From Agrocybe praecox (Eukaryota > Basidiomycota > Agaricomycetes > Agaricales > Agrocybaceae), in assembly GCA_964017145.1 (NCBI GenBank), contig OZ024841.1, positions 1,922,001-1,986,000 on the forward strand: DNA of 64,000 bases. Direction: 5' to 3'. The translations under genes and the position numbers were made by a program. Within the stretch, counting starts at the first letter, position 1. Every line of letters begins with the position of its first letter. The notes below the pieces were generated by a model that saw nothing but the letters and a program-made list of their open reading frames with translations, made no database searches and was not told where the DNA came from. Positions 13,142 through 24,580 of this stretch are shown one piece after another.

Positions 13142-13586
13142 ATGTCCCATCTGTCCAACGTACCTCAGTCAACGTCTGTCATTGGCCAATATACCCTGGT
13201 TAACTCGAGGCTCGGTGGCCCATCACCCCGAGTTCAAGAGTCGTTAAAAGATAAAGGGAAGATTAGCTACAGCAGGATATTTATTTCGGCCGATCCGTTG
13301 TTGATAGGCATCGACCTTACGAGGTATCCAAAAAAAAAAAAAAATTCAAAGACATTTTTGCTTCGTTGAAACCATGTACATACCACATAGCACCAAGCAA
13401 CATACTCAATACATGCCCGACAACGAGCGTCGAGCCCGATATCTTTTTCCCGTGACATACAATCGGTTCAACAACAGTGGCAAAGCTTGGCTAGATTCGG
13501 GTAGATTTCAATTCAGATACATCCCCGCGATACAATTTCTGTGTCCATGTCCGTCGCTCTTTCAGTCATTGCGATCTCTACGATGA
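13142..13586 (+). CDS. Possible small hypothetical protein
   Basis: Two open segments join through a GT-AG intron (donor near 13322 in ACGAG|GTATCC, acceptor near 13390 in ACATAG) to give roughly 125 residues with no recognised domain. In favour: a TATA box upstream, an open frame on both sides of the splice and a matching phase. Against: no familiar motif, an A-run inside the intron, and an in-frame alternative ATG at 13115. An overlapping frame at 13541-13798 starts with a signal-peptide-like hydrophobic stretch and may be the true 3' part. Function unknown. Confidence 0.25.
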
Positions 13587-14774
13587 ATTGTTCCACAGCG
13601 ACGCTCAAGGATACCACTGCCAATCTCTCGGTACCGGCGGGCATTCCCCCAACAAATAATTGTGTCCACTCGGCCTCCGTCGCTGACCAGGGCGCCTTTC
13701 AAGTTTCCAACTTTCCAAGTAACTTTACATATGTACCTGATCATGGATGTGTAATGGATATACACACTAACTTAAAAATGTTCCTGCAGGGAAAGTAACA
13801 AAACGTGGCTTTAACTTTGCTAAGCGATCTCTTAGGCGTCAAAGAGTCAACAACACGAGTTCGAGGCGAAGCAGTGAGCATTCCGTACTTGCCACGATAG
13901 GCCACGATAGAGAAGCCCTTCCCCGAAAGGCAAATCTAAGATTCATCGCTATTATCTCAATACCAACTCAATAGTATCCATGGTCTGGATATAGTGTTGA
14001 TTTACATAAACAGGATCCAACGCATGCACATAGCCATAGTCATTCAAATATCTTTATTGAGATAATACTATAATTATAAGTTCATCGTTAACCACGTAAA
14101 AGCGGAGAGAATAAGAAAAATGTACACATGGCGGCTAATAAGCTTTGTTTCAGACGAGTGCGGGTCATCTAATCTGTGGGCGCTCGGTATCTGTTGACAT
14201 CGATATGTCTTGGACTCTAAGACGCGGATGATCATCATATCTGTCTGCCCAGAATCGAGACTGCAATATTTCAAGGTTCGTAGGGTATGCATAACTTGTT
14301 ACACGTTTCATGGCCTATCAAGATTACACTCTCCACCAATGTTCTCACAGTTTCTCCATAGCACACGAACTTGAAACTTCCGTGGCAAGAAACTATCATA
14401 GAATATCATTGGTTTATGGAGTACGACACAAGGCAGTAAGCCGTAGGATGCACAATGGAAATCGTTCAATAAATACAAGATCCTATATAAGATAGAATCC
14501 GGAAAAGGCAGATGCGAAAATATAGGGGGAGGGAAACAAATCGTACATTTGGACGACAAAAACGTAGGTCTACAACTAAAAGGGGAGACATTCTTTAAGG
14601 CTTTCGAGATGGCCGGGGGAAACCAAAGAAGGAAACGAGAAAGATAATTGAGTTGGCGATTCGTTCAAGAAAGAGACGAAACTATCAAACGACTAGAAAA
14701 AAACAACAAGTGAGAGAGAAAAAAAGAACACGGGCGAACCAAGACAAAGGGACAAAGCATCAAGCTCAAGTTCT
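13587..14774. other. Intergenic, no supported gene
   Basis: Apart from the open frame at 13541-13798 mentioned in the previous entry, nothing on either strand could be spliced into a plausible protein. The right end should carry the 3' untranslated region of the bHLH gene. Confidence 0.4.
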
Positions 14775-16349
14775 TCACTCAGTTCGCTGTCGCTTCCCAT
14801 CTCTTTCTGCATCAGCGGCCGCGGCAGTCGTGTCGGTAACTTCTTCACCTGAAACATCAACACTCCTACGCTTTGTGCCCGCTAAGTTGTCGTCTTTGGC
14901 GGGAACACTTCCGTTAGGACCGTTCAGGCTATTTCTGAGCTGTTCCAATTCAGCCTCTGCACGGGCACGCGCGGCTCTCTCTTCCTCCCACAATCGTTTG
15001 ATTTCCTCTAACTGTGCCTGAAGATCGCCCATAGCTTGGTCCATGAGTAACTTCTCGAGAGTCCACTTCTCGATGTTTCGGGCTTCGTTCTCCTTTAAGT
15101 GATGGATGTACTGAACAGCGCGGGATAGAATGGCGCCCTTTGCCTTTTCGCCTGATCCGCTTGGTACGATCCTGCCGAGTTCGTTGATTCCTTCATTGAT
15201 GTTTCCCCGCCGGCGACGCTCAACTTCTTTCTGCAAATGATGAGATCGTTCAATGATGATCAAGACAGCACAATATTTAAATGGCACGAACATGGTTATC
15301 CTTTCTTTGTCTGCTCCATTCGTCACTTCCCATTGTTGCACTACGACCACCGCGGCGACCCCCTGTGGAAGCAGGCGCAGGTGCTTGAGTTGGCTCAATT
15401 GAGCCCGCCTCACCATCCTTGGGGGCTGGGCTTGCTGTTTCTTTATTTGTCCCTTGTTCATTATTCCCGTCTTGGGCGCCTTGCGGTTGATGTTGCATAG
15501 GCGCCGGAGCAGCTTGCATAGCCACCGCGCTCAACTGGCCAAGGTTTGGTGGTCCCCGAGGGTGGGATGACGGACCGGGATCATTGATTCCAGGCAGGCC
15601 ACCTGGAGCTGAGGCCTGATAATGAACAGGGATGTGTTGTCCAGCAAATGGTATTGACTGAGCAAGCCCTGATAACGTTTGAGCAGCGTCTTCCTTGGGA
15701 TTACCTTGGCCTTGTTCAGGGAGCTATGAAAATGCCAAGAACAGGTCAGAAATATGCCTACAGAAGAACAGATGCTTGTATAGATGGCAAGACCAATGAC
15801 ATGTCATAAAGATGGAGGAAAATATATGAAGACAATACAGCATTTATCTTGGATATTGATAAACTTTGTGTGTAGGGATAGGAAAAGGCCGAAAGATAGA
15901 CTTCGCCAGACTGCTCTCCTGACGCACAGTCCGGTGCTGGAGGGTAAGGAGCCCCCATGCTTCCCGTGACTGCTTCAGACGCGCTCGTGCTCTCCGTCGC
16001 GACCGTCACGTGGAGATTAATTACCGTCCAGCAGATATGGTACTATGGAACGACGCGCAAGGATATCGAGCGATGCAGTAGCGAACAGAACAAAGTCGTA
16101 GAGAAGGTAAAGAGGGAAGACGAGTGGTAAACAACTCACTTTGGTAAACATATTTGACATTCCGGGTAACGAACGGAGTAAATTCATAATCTGGTTCTGA
16201 TCAAGTCCATTCAGCTGCATACTGGAGAGGTCCGCGGCTGTGAGATTCTGCTGTGGTACCGCTGGAGCTTGGGCTGCATTGGGAGTCGGGGAGGTTGTAG
16301 TGGGGTGAGATAGGGCTGGGTCATGAGTGGCGGGTGTTGCTGGTGCCAT
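14775..16349 (-). CDS. bHLH transcription factor, Cbf1-like
   Basis: Exons 16349-16140, 15723-15292 and 15230-14775 are all in phase 0 and give about 365 residues. The basic helix-loop-helix domain starts across the last intron: basic region RKDNHKEVERRRR, helix 1 NINEGINELGRIVP, then AILSRAVQYIHHLKEN as helix 2. The His, Glu and Arg of the basic region are those that read CACGTG E-boxes in Cbf1, USF and related factors. A predicted coiled coil rich in Glu and Arg follows helix 2 and should mediate dimerisation. The N-terminal half is low-complexity, rich in Ala, Pro and Gln, as in activators. Yeast Cbf1 acts at centromeres and methionine genes; the role here is inferred. Intron 1 (about 416 nt) is long and may hide a 23-codon in-phase exon (near 15915-15983, VTGSMGAPYPPAPD) with a usable acceptor. 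Confidence 0.85.
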
Positions 16350-17177
16350 TTCGATTGGTTGCGAAGTAATCTTTGTTTATGCCGACTTATTTCTGCCGAA
16401 ATATTGTTCTCTGATTGATACGAAAGCGTCCTTTACGGCTGCCTGTTGGAAGGTGACCTCGCTACTGTGCGGGAAAGGAACGGAAGGCTCTAGCGGCTTA
16501 TTCAGTTGATAAGGCAGCTAGGAAAAAGCGGAAAGTTGGAAATTTGTGCAGCGACCGCCCGCTACAAGTTTGTGTTATCTGATTTTAAACTGACAAGGGG
16601 AAATATGGCCCTGTGGAACTGGAGGGTCGAGGCAGGGGATATTGGAGGAGATGGGGGGCGTGAAAGTCACGACAAGTCGTGATCAGAAACCCTGTGACCT
16701 GGCACCCAGACTAAATCAACTAGATCACGTAGTTCCCACGCCACATCATTGATCATGGGATTCGTAATCGGTTTTTAGGTGGAATGTTGATCCGGCCCGT
16801 CTGGAGTCTCTTTCTACTCCTCTGCGGCCTCTGCCACACACTTCTGTCGTTCGAAGAAACTGATTACTTGAGCAAAGCATAATTGCAACGCCGTTCGAGA
16901 CGATTTCTGTATTCGTTTTGCTGCGGCTGCGGCTACTTAACAAAATGCTTTCATGTGTAAAATAACACCGCGATACCCACGAGCGCAGGAGCAAAGCAAA
17001 AATAGCCTTTTCGCATTACTCGCATTCTTTTGCGCCTTCAATACTTGAACACGACTGTCATCAAAATACCTGTCTTTCAAAGTCTCCTGCCCTTCGATCT
17101 TCTAGGCTATCTTTTAATTGGGAGATTCATCGATCCCAGACAGACGGCCACTATATTTTCAGTTCTAGGGACTCGGG
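16350..17177. other. Divergent intergenic region
   Basis: About 830 bp between the bHLH gene (-) and the MFS transporter (+), so it should hold both promoters. No further gene seen. No clear TATA box could be assigned to either side. Confidence 0.45.
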
Positions 17178-19312
17178 ATGCCTCGAAGCGCAGGGTTGAC
17201 TGAACAGTCGCCGTTGCTTGTAGATGAACCTACTACATCAGTGGAGCAGCATGATCAACATAATGACCAGTCAAACCGTCGTTCAAGTCGTTCTTCATCT
17301 CCGAATCGTCGACTTGCAACCATTCTTCTCATTATACCTGTCGCTGTAGTGCATCGCTTTGCCGTTGGTCTCCCCGTTACCACCTCTCTTCGTCTCTTGC
17401 AAAACATTGCTTGTCAAATATGGTTTAGCATTAACGACCCAACAGTCTTCCCTCCAGGACGTATACCACAAGAGTATTGCTCTATCCCAGGCGTGGACAA
17501 ATATTATAGCGTAATTATGACAATAATAACCACCATAAACGGCATATCAAGTGTGTATATTTCACGCCTTCACAATTTTACTGACTGTTGATATTTCTTC
17601 TGCCTCAGGTGTTGCGGCCTATAGTATATCAAGCCATTTCGTCACAAAATATGGCAGAAAACCAGTTTTATTGATCATGCTTATGTTTGCGAGCCTTAGT
17701 TTACTGAGCTTTTTGATGCTCCAGTATGTCCACGGCTGGTTTCAAATAGCCTGCCTCATGACGACCATTTTGTGTGATTTCATGGGAGACACGAGGGTTA
17801 TTATATTTGCAATCAATGTTTACATTCTCGACACAGCGAGGGCTGAGGACAGGTGCGCAATGATGCCTTCTTTAGCTCAAATAAGCTGATTCCCTCGCAG
17901 GACCGTATGGCTCAGTAAAATTGCCGGATATGCTGCTCTAGGCAAGAAACCCTTGTCTGTTTTTTCAGCATGCCCTTGATATGTTCTAATTCTAGGAGGA
18001 GCTTTGGCTTCCAGCGTTGGAGGAAGCATTACCACCTACGCGCATAACACAACCACGGTATACATTGTTGGGATACTGTGTCTAGCATTTGTTTTCATGT
18101 ATACGTTATTCATGGTTCCTGAGACCTCCTCGCCTGAGAGTCGACAGCAGCTCACAGACCTTAGTGTCCAACCTTTAGATTCAATGCCTACCCATGATGG
18201 CTGGATCAAAAGGTTGAAAGCCTCATTTGCTGTTCCTTTTGAACCTTTTAAAGTTCTCAAGCCCGAGCACAATGTCCGAACAGGCAGGCGGAATTGGCGA
18301 CTTGTGTATTGTGCTATGCATATTTTTGTTGTCTACCTTGCCGAAGGGTATGCCATAGTTGCGGCCATTCTCTATTTTTCGACTCAGTACAAGTATACTC
18401 CCGCCCAAGTTTGTACCCTTCTCTCTACCCAACTATGTCATCTGACGCACTCTCAACCAGACCGGATATGTTTTGACACTTTCCACCTTAACTTCAACGA
18501 TTGCTCTTGCTATTTTCGTACCTTTTGTGGTTAGCCTTCTAAAACCTTTTTACAAACGAAAGGCGGAGGGACAATCTGGAGATCACGTCCCAGCTGAAGA
18601 GGAAGTGCATCAAGAGTCTGGAGAGACTCTCGATGACAGTGAGGATGAAATTTCCCACACATCAGACCGTCTGGATGTTCACATTGCCGTTGCTTCATGG
18701 TCTATCGAGGCCATTTCATATATTGGTGTCGCGCTAATTCATACCTTCTTTGGTCAAATGATGGGTTAGTCATGTGTTGCCTTATTCTTCTCCACAAAAC
18801 GGTTTCTCAACAAAACATTCAGCGGTTTGTGGTATAGGTTTCGGTGCAGGGAAGACTACGGCTTTCCGAAGCTTAGTTGCAGGATCTGTTCATCCATCAA
18901 AGCAAGGTGATTATTTTGTGCCACTGTCGTCTGTCTGAATATGCTCATCATTAATGTTTTGCATACACTAGGAGAGGCATTGGCCGCTATTGAAATGGTC
19001 GGCAGTCTTGCGCTTATTCTTTCTCCAGTACTCATGGGGAGCATCATAACAGCGTAAGGGCTACCCTTCTTTTTTTTTCCAAAACCGTGTAGTATCTTGA
19101 CTCCAATATCTCTTCTGCAGAACCATCACTACCGTTCCACAGACTATATTCTACGTGCATGCAGTATGTGTTATTTGTACCGTAGAATTTCACCCCGTGT
19201 TGATTGATCTATTTTGAACTAGTCCATTGTTCTCCTTGGATCCTCGATTCTCTTTCTTGTGCGGGACATAGATGGTTTCCAGGAACAAGTTGATGATGAG
19301 CGAAATAACTGA
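17178..19312 (+). CDS. Major facilitator superfamily transporter
   Basis: Nine exons (17178-17550, 17609-17852, 17901-17941, 17996-18408, 18461-18764, 18823-18906, 18972-19053, 19121-19163, 19223-19312) join into 557 residues. It is an integral membrane transporter. After a polar N-terminus of about 55 residues there are hydrophobic helices in two groups split by a long charged loop (residues about 330-420, acidic and Ser-rich). The MFS signature between helices 2 and 3 is visible as HFVTKYGRKP. The substrate cannot be read from sequence; relatives include drug and metabolite exporters. Intron 3 (17942-17995) starts with GC instead of GT (AG|GCAAGA). The 3' half (exons 5-7) also occurs as a broken copy at 24114-24580 and a scrap at 29282-29330, so this gene is the surviving member of a repeated MFS-P450 unit. 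Confidence 0.88.
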
Positions 19313-20883
19313 AGAACCCTAGGTCTGCCTTTCAAATACCGTCCTCTTGCGTGCGTGTAGCTACCCATTGTGATGCGTAATGTATCTGGTGCTTGATACC
19401 CGATCGAAGTAATGGCGGAAGTTCTAGCGACTTGAGACTTCCCTTTCTGCTCTTGACGGAACTGAACAATTCTAGTTAAGCTTCAACGCGCCGCGACATC
19501 GAGAAGATTTATTGCATGTAGATATCCATAATAGATGTAAGTCCAGTTGTAATTAGTGATTGTGATTGTCTTGCTAATACTGATTTCTGTCTCGGAAGAT
19601 CCATAAGCATTTATCAATAGTATGTGATCACTGTCTACGAACCTCAACTTGCATGGTTTAATCTTCAAAGACATCCGAAGAATGGAGGCCAGAAACTCGC
19701 TGTATAGCAATTCCTTCTCTTGATACGGTATGATGAAATCATAGTGGAATAGGTAGAATATGCTGCAAACCCCTAAATGGAACAACGCCAAGGGCTCCTG
19801 TGCTTATCTGCGTGATAGACGAATTCCTTCCTCGAGCTCATCACCTTGTGCCAGGATGGTATCCATTGGGAAGATAAGATGTCCAGGAAGGAAGATCGGC
19901 GTCCTTTCTGGGTCGCTTCTTCGGATTGCTAGCGCCCCTATATTTACTAAACTGGCAATACGCGACACGAGAGGGGAGGTCAGAGGACAGGGCTATGTCA
20001 CGCTGTCAGATGCTACGAACGACTCCCCATTATTTGCCCTACACCGATTGGAATTTTATCTGGATTCTGGAAGCCTTGCTCGCCTGCGAGGCAAAGAACG
20101 AGGAGAGGAAGACGCGACGGAGACACGTGATCTTTGGCAGGCATCGGGTCGGTAAAACATTCGACAAGTACCTTTCGTCGATTCTTAACCCACCTGATGA
20201 CTTCCACTAAACCTTCATAGAATAAAAACAGAAGATTTCTATGGGAGGCTAGGAAATGTGCTTCAGGCAGTTAATTGCCACGAATACGAGACAGCTGCAT
20301 TCTCAAACACAGGGTTTGCATCTTCAGCATGCTACGATTAATGTTATCGAGCCACTTGTGCATGCCAGTGCGTAAGTGTATTACTATTCCTAATGGTTCA
20401 ACACATATTGCTCTTTCGGTTTGACCCCTCCAAGGTATTACGGTGCTGAGTGAAACTCTTTCATCAATGTTTATTTATTCGACCATGTCCTCGGATTCTC
20501 TTGGTCCTTTTGGTCATGGCTACAAACCTCAAGTGGCTACTTCTCTCCGAAATTTGGATACATTCAAAAGGAGTCTTCATATAACGTCCCAACATCAGAA
20601 ATCATCACCCCTAGCCAAAATGAATGTTTAGTACTACGCCTCGTAAAGACCACGGAGAATGTTCTCCCACTCAAGGACCAAGGTCAACTTCAGAGTGCAG
20701 GACGAATGGAGGATTTCTAATTTGGACGACGGTAGAGGTTCTTGTGATCATCTGGCTGACAGATAACTTACGATCCATGTTTACACAGCTGTATCGTCGG
20801 AATCCGATCGCCTCTATTAAGATAATCTGGCGGTTAAATGGGCCCTCTTCCAGCTCTTGTTTGCGTTGGCTTTCCTCGCTCCC
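19313..20883. other. Repeated noncoding spacer between MFS and P450 copy 1
   Basis: No gene supported. An open frame at 19760-20155 is not preserved in the second repeat unit, so it is unlikely to be coding. Most of the stretch is repeated at 24584-26509. Confidence 0.5.
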
Positions 20884-21407
20884 ATGTTTAATCTCAGTAC
20901 AATCATTTTTGCTACAGTCTGCCTTGCGACTTTTTACCTCTATCAATGGAGGTCAAGGCGCCCTGGGTCCCTACCTCTACCACCTGGCCCCAAAGGACTC
21001 CCGATCATAGGAAATCTCCTGGATATGCCATCGGAATATGGATGGCTCACATATCGGAAATGGTGCAAAGAATACGGTGCGTTAGAAATTGTATGAGTAC
21101 AAGGTGTGTGCTAACGATGCTTTAGATACAGATATTATTTCCCTCAACGTCCTTGGAACATCCCTAATTGTTTTGAACACGTACGAAGCATCAACAGAAC
21201 TACTTGGATCACGCTCGTCCATCTATTCTGGCAGGTTTGTTGCTTCAGCTCTTGTTGCATACGAACTTTTCTGACTTTCCTCCAGACCGCGATTCACAAT
21301 GGTCAATGACCTGATGGGCTGGGATTTCGATTTTGGCTTCATGCAATATGGTACGTTCCAATCACCAAATAAGAGTACTTAAACATGATTTACTTCATTT
21401 CTAGGGA

Positions 21408-21958
21408 AGAAATGGAGGGCATCTCATTTCTGAGATTGAAATCCGCGGGACTGTTCGCGGAACTGTCCCCCGAACAATTGACCTTGGTGCGTGACAGTGG
21501 CATTCGGAGTCGGCATTGTTGACGACGTGTCATCACCGACGCTCAATTGCCCGAACGGCTGCTTCGTGAGCGTTGTCGACCAAGCGCGCCGACCATTGCG
21601 GTGCCCATCCTCGACGCAATGTTGCTGCGGAGTAACTAATGCCGAAGCGAAGGCTCACCTGTGCTGAAGAGTAATGTCGAAGGACTCGCCATCGGACACT
21701 CGTGGGAGTCTGGCAGCATTGGCGGACATACAAAGACACGGCAGGAAATTGCTGCTCTGAGAACTACAGGCGGACCAATACTGTTACCAACGTCGAGCAC
21801 AATGTCGACGTCGAACGAGTGGCATACGCGACGCGTCAGGCGTCGGCGAGGTCGCCGTCTTTGCGCATTGTGTCACAAGCAGTCCTGTTGTGACCCGTTA
21901 GAAAGGGTCCGGGGGACAATGCTAAAGACAGTCCGGCGGTGCATAATCTCAGAAATGG
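21408..21958. mobile_element. Nonautonomous DNA-transposon-like insertion (MITE-type), 535 bp
   Basis: Compared with the empty site in the second P450 copy (GGGAAGAAATGGTCAGTG, 27031-27048), copy 1 carries an extra 535 bp (21416-21950) flanked by the direct repeat AGAAATGG (21408-21415 and 21951-21958). An 8-bp target duplication is typical of hAT transposons. The ends carry imperfect inverted repeats: on the left CCGCGGGACTGT...AACTGTCCCCCGAAC (from about 21443), on the right the reverse complement CCGCCGGACTGT...CATTGTCCCCCGGAC. The motif GAGATT precedes both. The left end has about 17 extra bases outside this match. The interior is richer in G+C than the flanks and encodes no recognisable transposase. 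Confidence 0.75.
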
Positions 21959-21997
21959 TCAGTCAAATAATATCTTGCAGATTTGCTAATAAATATA

Positions 21998-22022
21998 ATA
22001 TATATATATATATATATATATA
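21998..22022. repeat. (TA)n microsatellite
   Basis: About 12 TA units in the intron just after the insertion in P450 copy 1. The matching intron of copy 2 lacks the run, so it expanded after the duplication. Confidence 0.9.
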
Positions 22023-24113
22023 CAATCAGGCGCCAGCATCGTCGTATCATGCACAATAATTTTCATCCGGCCGCTGCCGATAGATTCAAACCTCATTCTT
22101 TGAAAGCTGCTCGGGATTTGCTGCTACGCTGGCTTGACAATCCGAATGACATACTCGCCAATTTCAAGCTGTACTCACTTTTTTTTTTTGCTTCTGCGTC
22201 TTTGTACGTAACTGATTATATTGCCTAACAGGATGGCCGCCCAAACAATCATCTCTATGACATATGGCCTAGAGGTCACCACCAAAGATGATATATACAT
22301 CACCATTGCGGAAAATGCAATGTATCCTTTGATGTTAGCAAGTGCTCCTGGAGCGTTTCTGGTGGATAACCTTCCCTCTCTGAGATACGCACCGTCTTGG
22401 GTTCCAGGAGCAAGCTTTAAAAAGAAGGCTAGAGAATGGAACGACCTGAGGATCGTCATGATCGAAACTCCCTTCGCAGCTGCGAAGAAAGCTATAGTAC
22501 GCATTCGATCTTTTGTTTTGATATCCCTATGTTATAACGGACAACAGAGCAGCGGAAATTTTTGCCCATCCTTTGTTTCAAAAAATCTCCTTCAGGTAGA
22601 GGACAATTCTGTCGATGAAGAAACCATCAAAAGTATCGCTGGTGTCATGTATAGTGGTTAGACTTTTTTCCCATCAAAACGACAAATAGTCTAATTTCAC
22701 ACACCATTCTTTTTAGGTGGCGTTGATACAGTGAGCTCTGCTTCTTATCTCTGAACTATCTATCTATTTATTTGATTGACAATTATTATATTGCATAGAC
22801 TGTCTTTGCCCTCGCATCGTGTATTCTTGCCCTTCTAGAGCATCCGGAGATTTTGAGAAAGGCCCAACGAGAATTAGATAATGTTGTAGGGCCAGGGCGT
22901 CTGCCAGATTTCAGTGACATGGATTCTTTGCCTTATAACACTGCTATAGCAAAGGAGACTCTACGCTGGAGGCCTATCACACCAATCGGTTCGACTTTTT
23001 TCTATAGTCTTACTCTCGGGGCTAAGATTCTCAATGCTAAAGGTTTACCTCATCAAGTTCTTGAAGACGACGAATACCACGGATATCACATTCCAGCAAA
23101 TTCCATCGTTATTCAGAATATTTGGTATTGGATCTTTCGCTCCTTGTTATTCCAGCCTTTGAACTTTTTTTTTCTTTCTAGGGCTATGCTTCAAGATGAG
23201 ACGGTATATTCTGACCCACGCACCTTTAACCCAGATCGTTTTATCAAGGACGGCAAATTGGATCCTTCCGTTCGTGACCCGTTCAAGATTTGTTGGGGGG
23301 CTGGAAGACGGTAAATGATCCATAATCTCTTTTCAATTTTCCAAAATCATTTATCGTAATATTCAACTCTTAGGATATGCCCCGGACGGTTTATGGCATT
23401 CCCCTCCTTTTGGATTACGATTGTATCTATGATAGCTGTGTTCAACATCAAGAAATCGGTTGATAGGGATGGGAATGTGATTGAACCGAATCACGAATTC
23501 CTCCCTTCGCTCGTGTGGTGAACTTCATCTCCTTTCTACCCTTTCTGGTTAACCTAATCTTCTTTTCTATACCAGTAAACCCAAGCCTATTACATGTACG
23601 ATTGAACTCCGATCCAAGGAGGCCGAAGCCCTTGTTCGAGCATCTGTCAACTGTGAAGTTGTCTACTAGTACGCTTAAGACCGAATCGCAAACACCAACC
23701 CGACTTCAAAGGGTCTATGTACGGCGTTGTACAATCACATAAAGAAATCTGCCTTGCGTCGGAATCTCAGAAGGTTCAACGTTTAAGACCCAGTGCTCAG
23801 CACCCAGTTAGTCTTTCAAAGGTTCAAGAGAAAAAAACTTGATCTTTTCACCAGACCGTGACCCGAGACGGTCGCGTGAACCAGATTCATTAATTGTGTT
23901 GGTGATCGTTGGTCAACCGGTCATGCTCCATTGCTCTTCCATTGTCCTACTTCGTCCTCAACGTTCAACGTCGACCTATCACAATGGCATCTTTCCTCTC
24001 GATTATCAACGGCGCAGTAATCATATATACCTCGCAGTATAGTAATAAAATAGGTGCTGCAGGGGACCACGAGGTGAGATATCGTTCCCAGTTGTTGAAT
24101 CTGCTCCGGCCAT

Positions 24114-24580
24114 ATGTGGTTAACCTCCTAAAACCTTTTTTACAAACGAAATATCACGTCCCGGCTGAAGAGGAAATGCATTAAAGATTGCGGAGAGACT
24201 CTCGATGGCAGTGAGGATGAAATTTCCCACACATCAGATTATTTGGATATTCACACTGCCGTTGCTTAATGGTCTATCGAAGCCATTTCGTATATTGGTG
24301 TCGCGCTAATCCATAGCTTCTTTGGCCAAATGATGGGTTAGGCGTGTATTGCCTTATTATTCTCCACGAAACGGTTTCCCAACAAAACATTTCGACGGTT
24401 TGCGGTGTAGGTTTAGGGGCAGGGAAGACTACGGCTTTCCGAAGCTTAGTTGCAAGATCTGTTCATCCATCAAAGCAAGGTGATTATTTTGTGCCACTGT
24501 CGTCTGTCGGAATATGCTCGTCAGTAATGTTTTGCATACACTAGGAGAGGCATTGGCCGCTATTGAAATGGTCGGCAGTC
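24114..24580 (+). pseudogene. Broken MFS transporter fragment (repeat unit 2)
   Basis: This aligns with MFS exons 5-7 of the intact gene (18530-19011). It lacks the whole 5' half, has lost about 20 bases in the acidic loop, and carries a stop: CATTAA at 24179-24184 where the intact gene reads CATCAA, a C-to-T change. It ends abruptly after GGTCGGCAGTC and continues in sequence that matches downstream spacer, so about 390 bp covering exons 8-9 was deleted. It cannot make a transporter. Confidence 0.85.

Larger units (their letters stand above)
20884..23669 (+). pseudogene. Cytochrome P450 copy 1, interrupted by a 535-bp insertion
   Basis: The same 13-exon plan as the intact copy at 26509-28724. 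The N-terminal membrane anchor (ATVCLATFYLYQW), the proline hinge (LPLPPGPKG), the I-helix AGVMYSGGVDTT, ExxR (KETLR) and the haem-binding segment WGAGRRICPGR are all present, the last with the normal Cys-Pro-Gly. It ends at the TAG at 23667-23669. The gene is broken at the 10-nt exon 4: an insertion begins at 21416, and reading on from TGG meets a TGA at 21431-21433. The remaining exons are open, so loss is probably recent. Splicing around the insertion using the donor kept in the downstream site duplication is conceivable but would need a new upstream junction. I recognise it as an agaricomycete P450 of the fungal O-methylsterigmatocystin-oxidoreductase type, without a secure family number. 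Confidence 0.85.
18530..24113. repeat. Tandem repeat unit 1 (MFS 3' half, spacer, P450, flank)
   Basis: This stretch is repeated, in the same order and orientation, at 24114-29220. Matching blocks are MFS exons 5-7 (18530-19011 with 24114-24580), a spacer (19403-20210 with 24584-25450), the P450 upstream region (20230-20884 with 25860-26509), the P450 gene (20884-23669 with 26509-28724) and a 3' flank containing GAACCAGATTCATTAATTG (about 23839-24110 with 28873-29200). The borders are read by eye and approximate. Confidence 0.8.

Noticed and set aside
19760..20155. 131-codon open frame between MFS and P450
   Set aside because: The homologous stretch in repeat unit 2 does not keep the frame, so it is not under coding selection.
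21533..21739. Minus-strand frame inside the insertion, considered as a transposase remnant
   Set aside because: No catalytic motif and only 68 codons, so it does not support a coding role.
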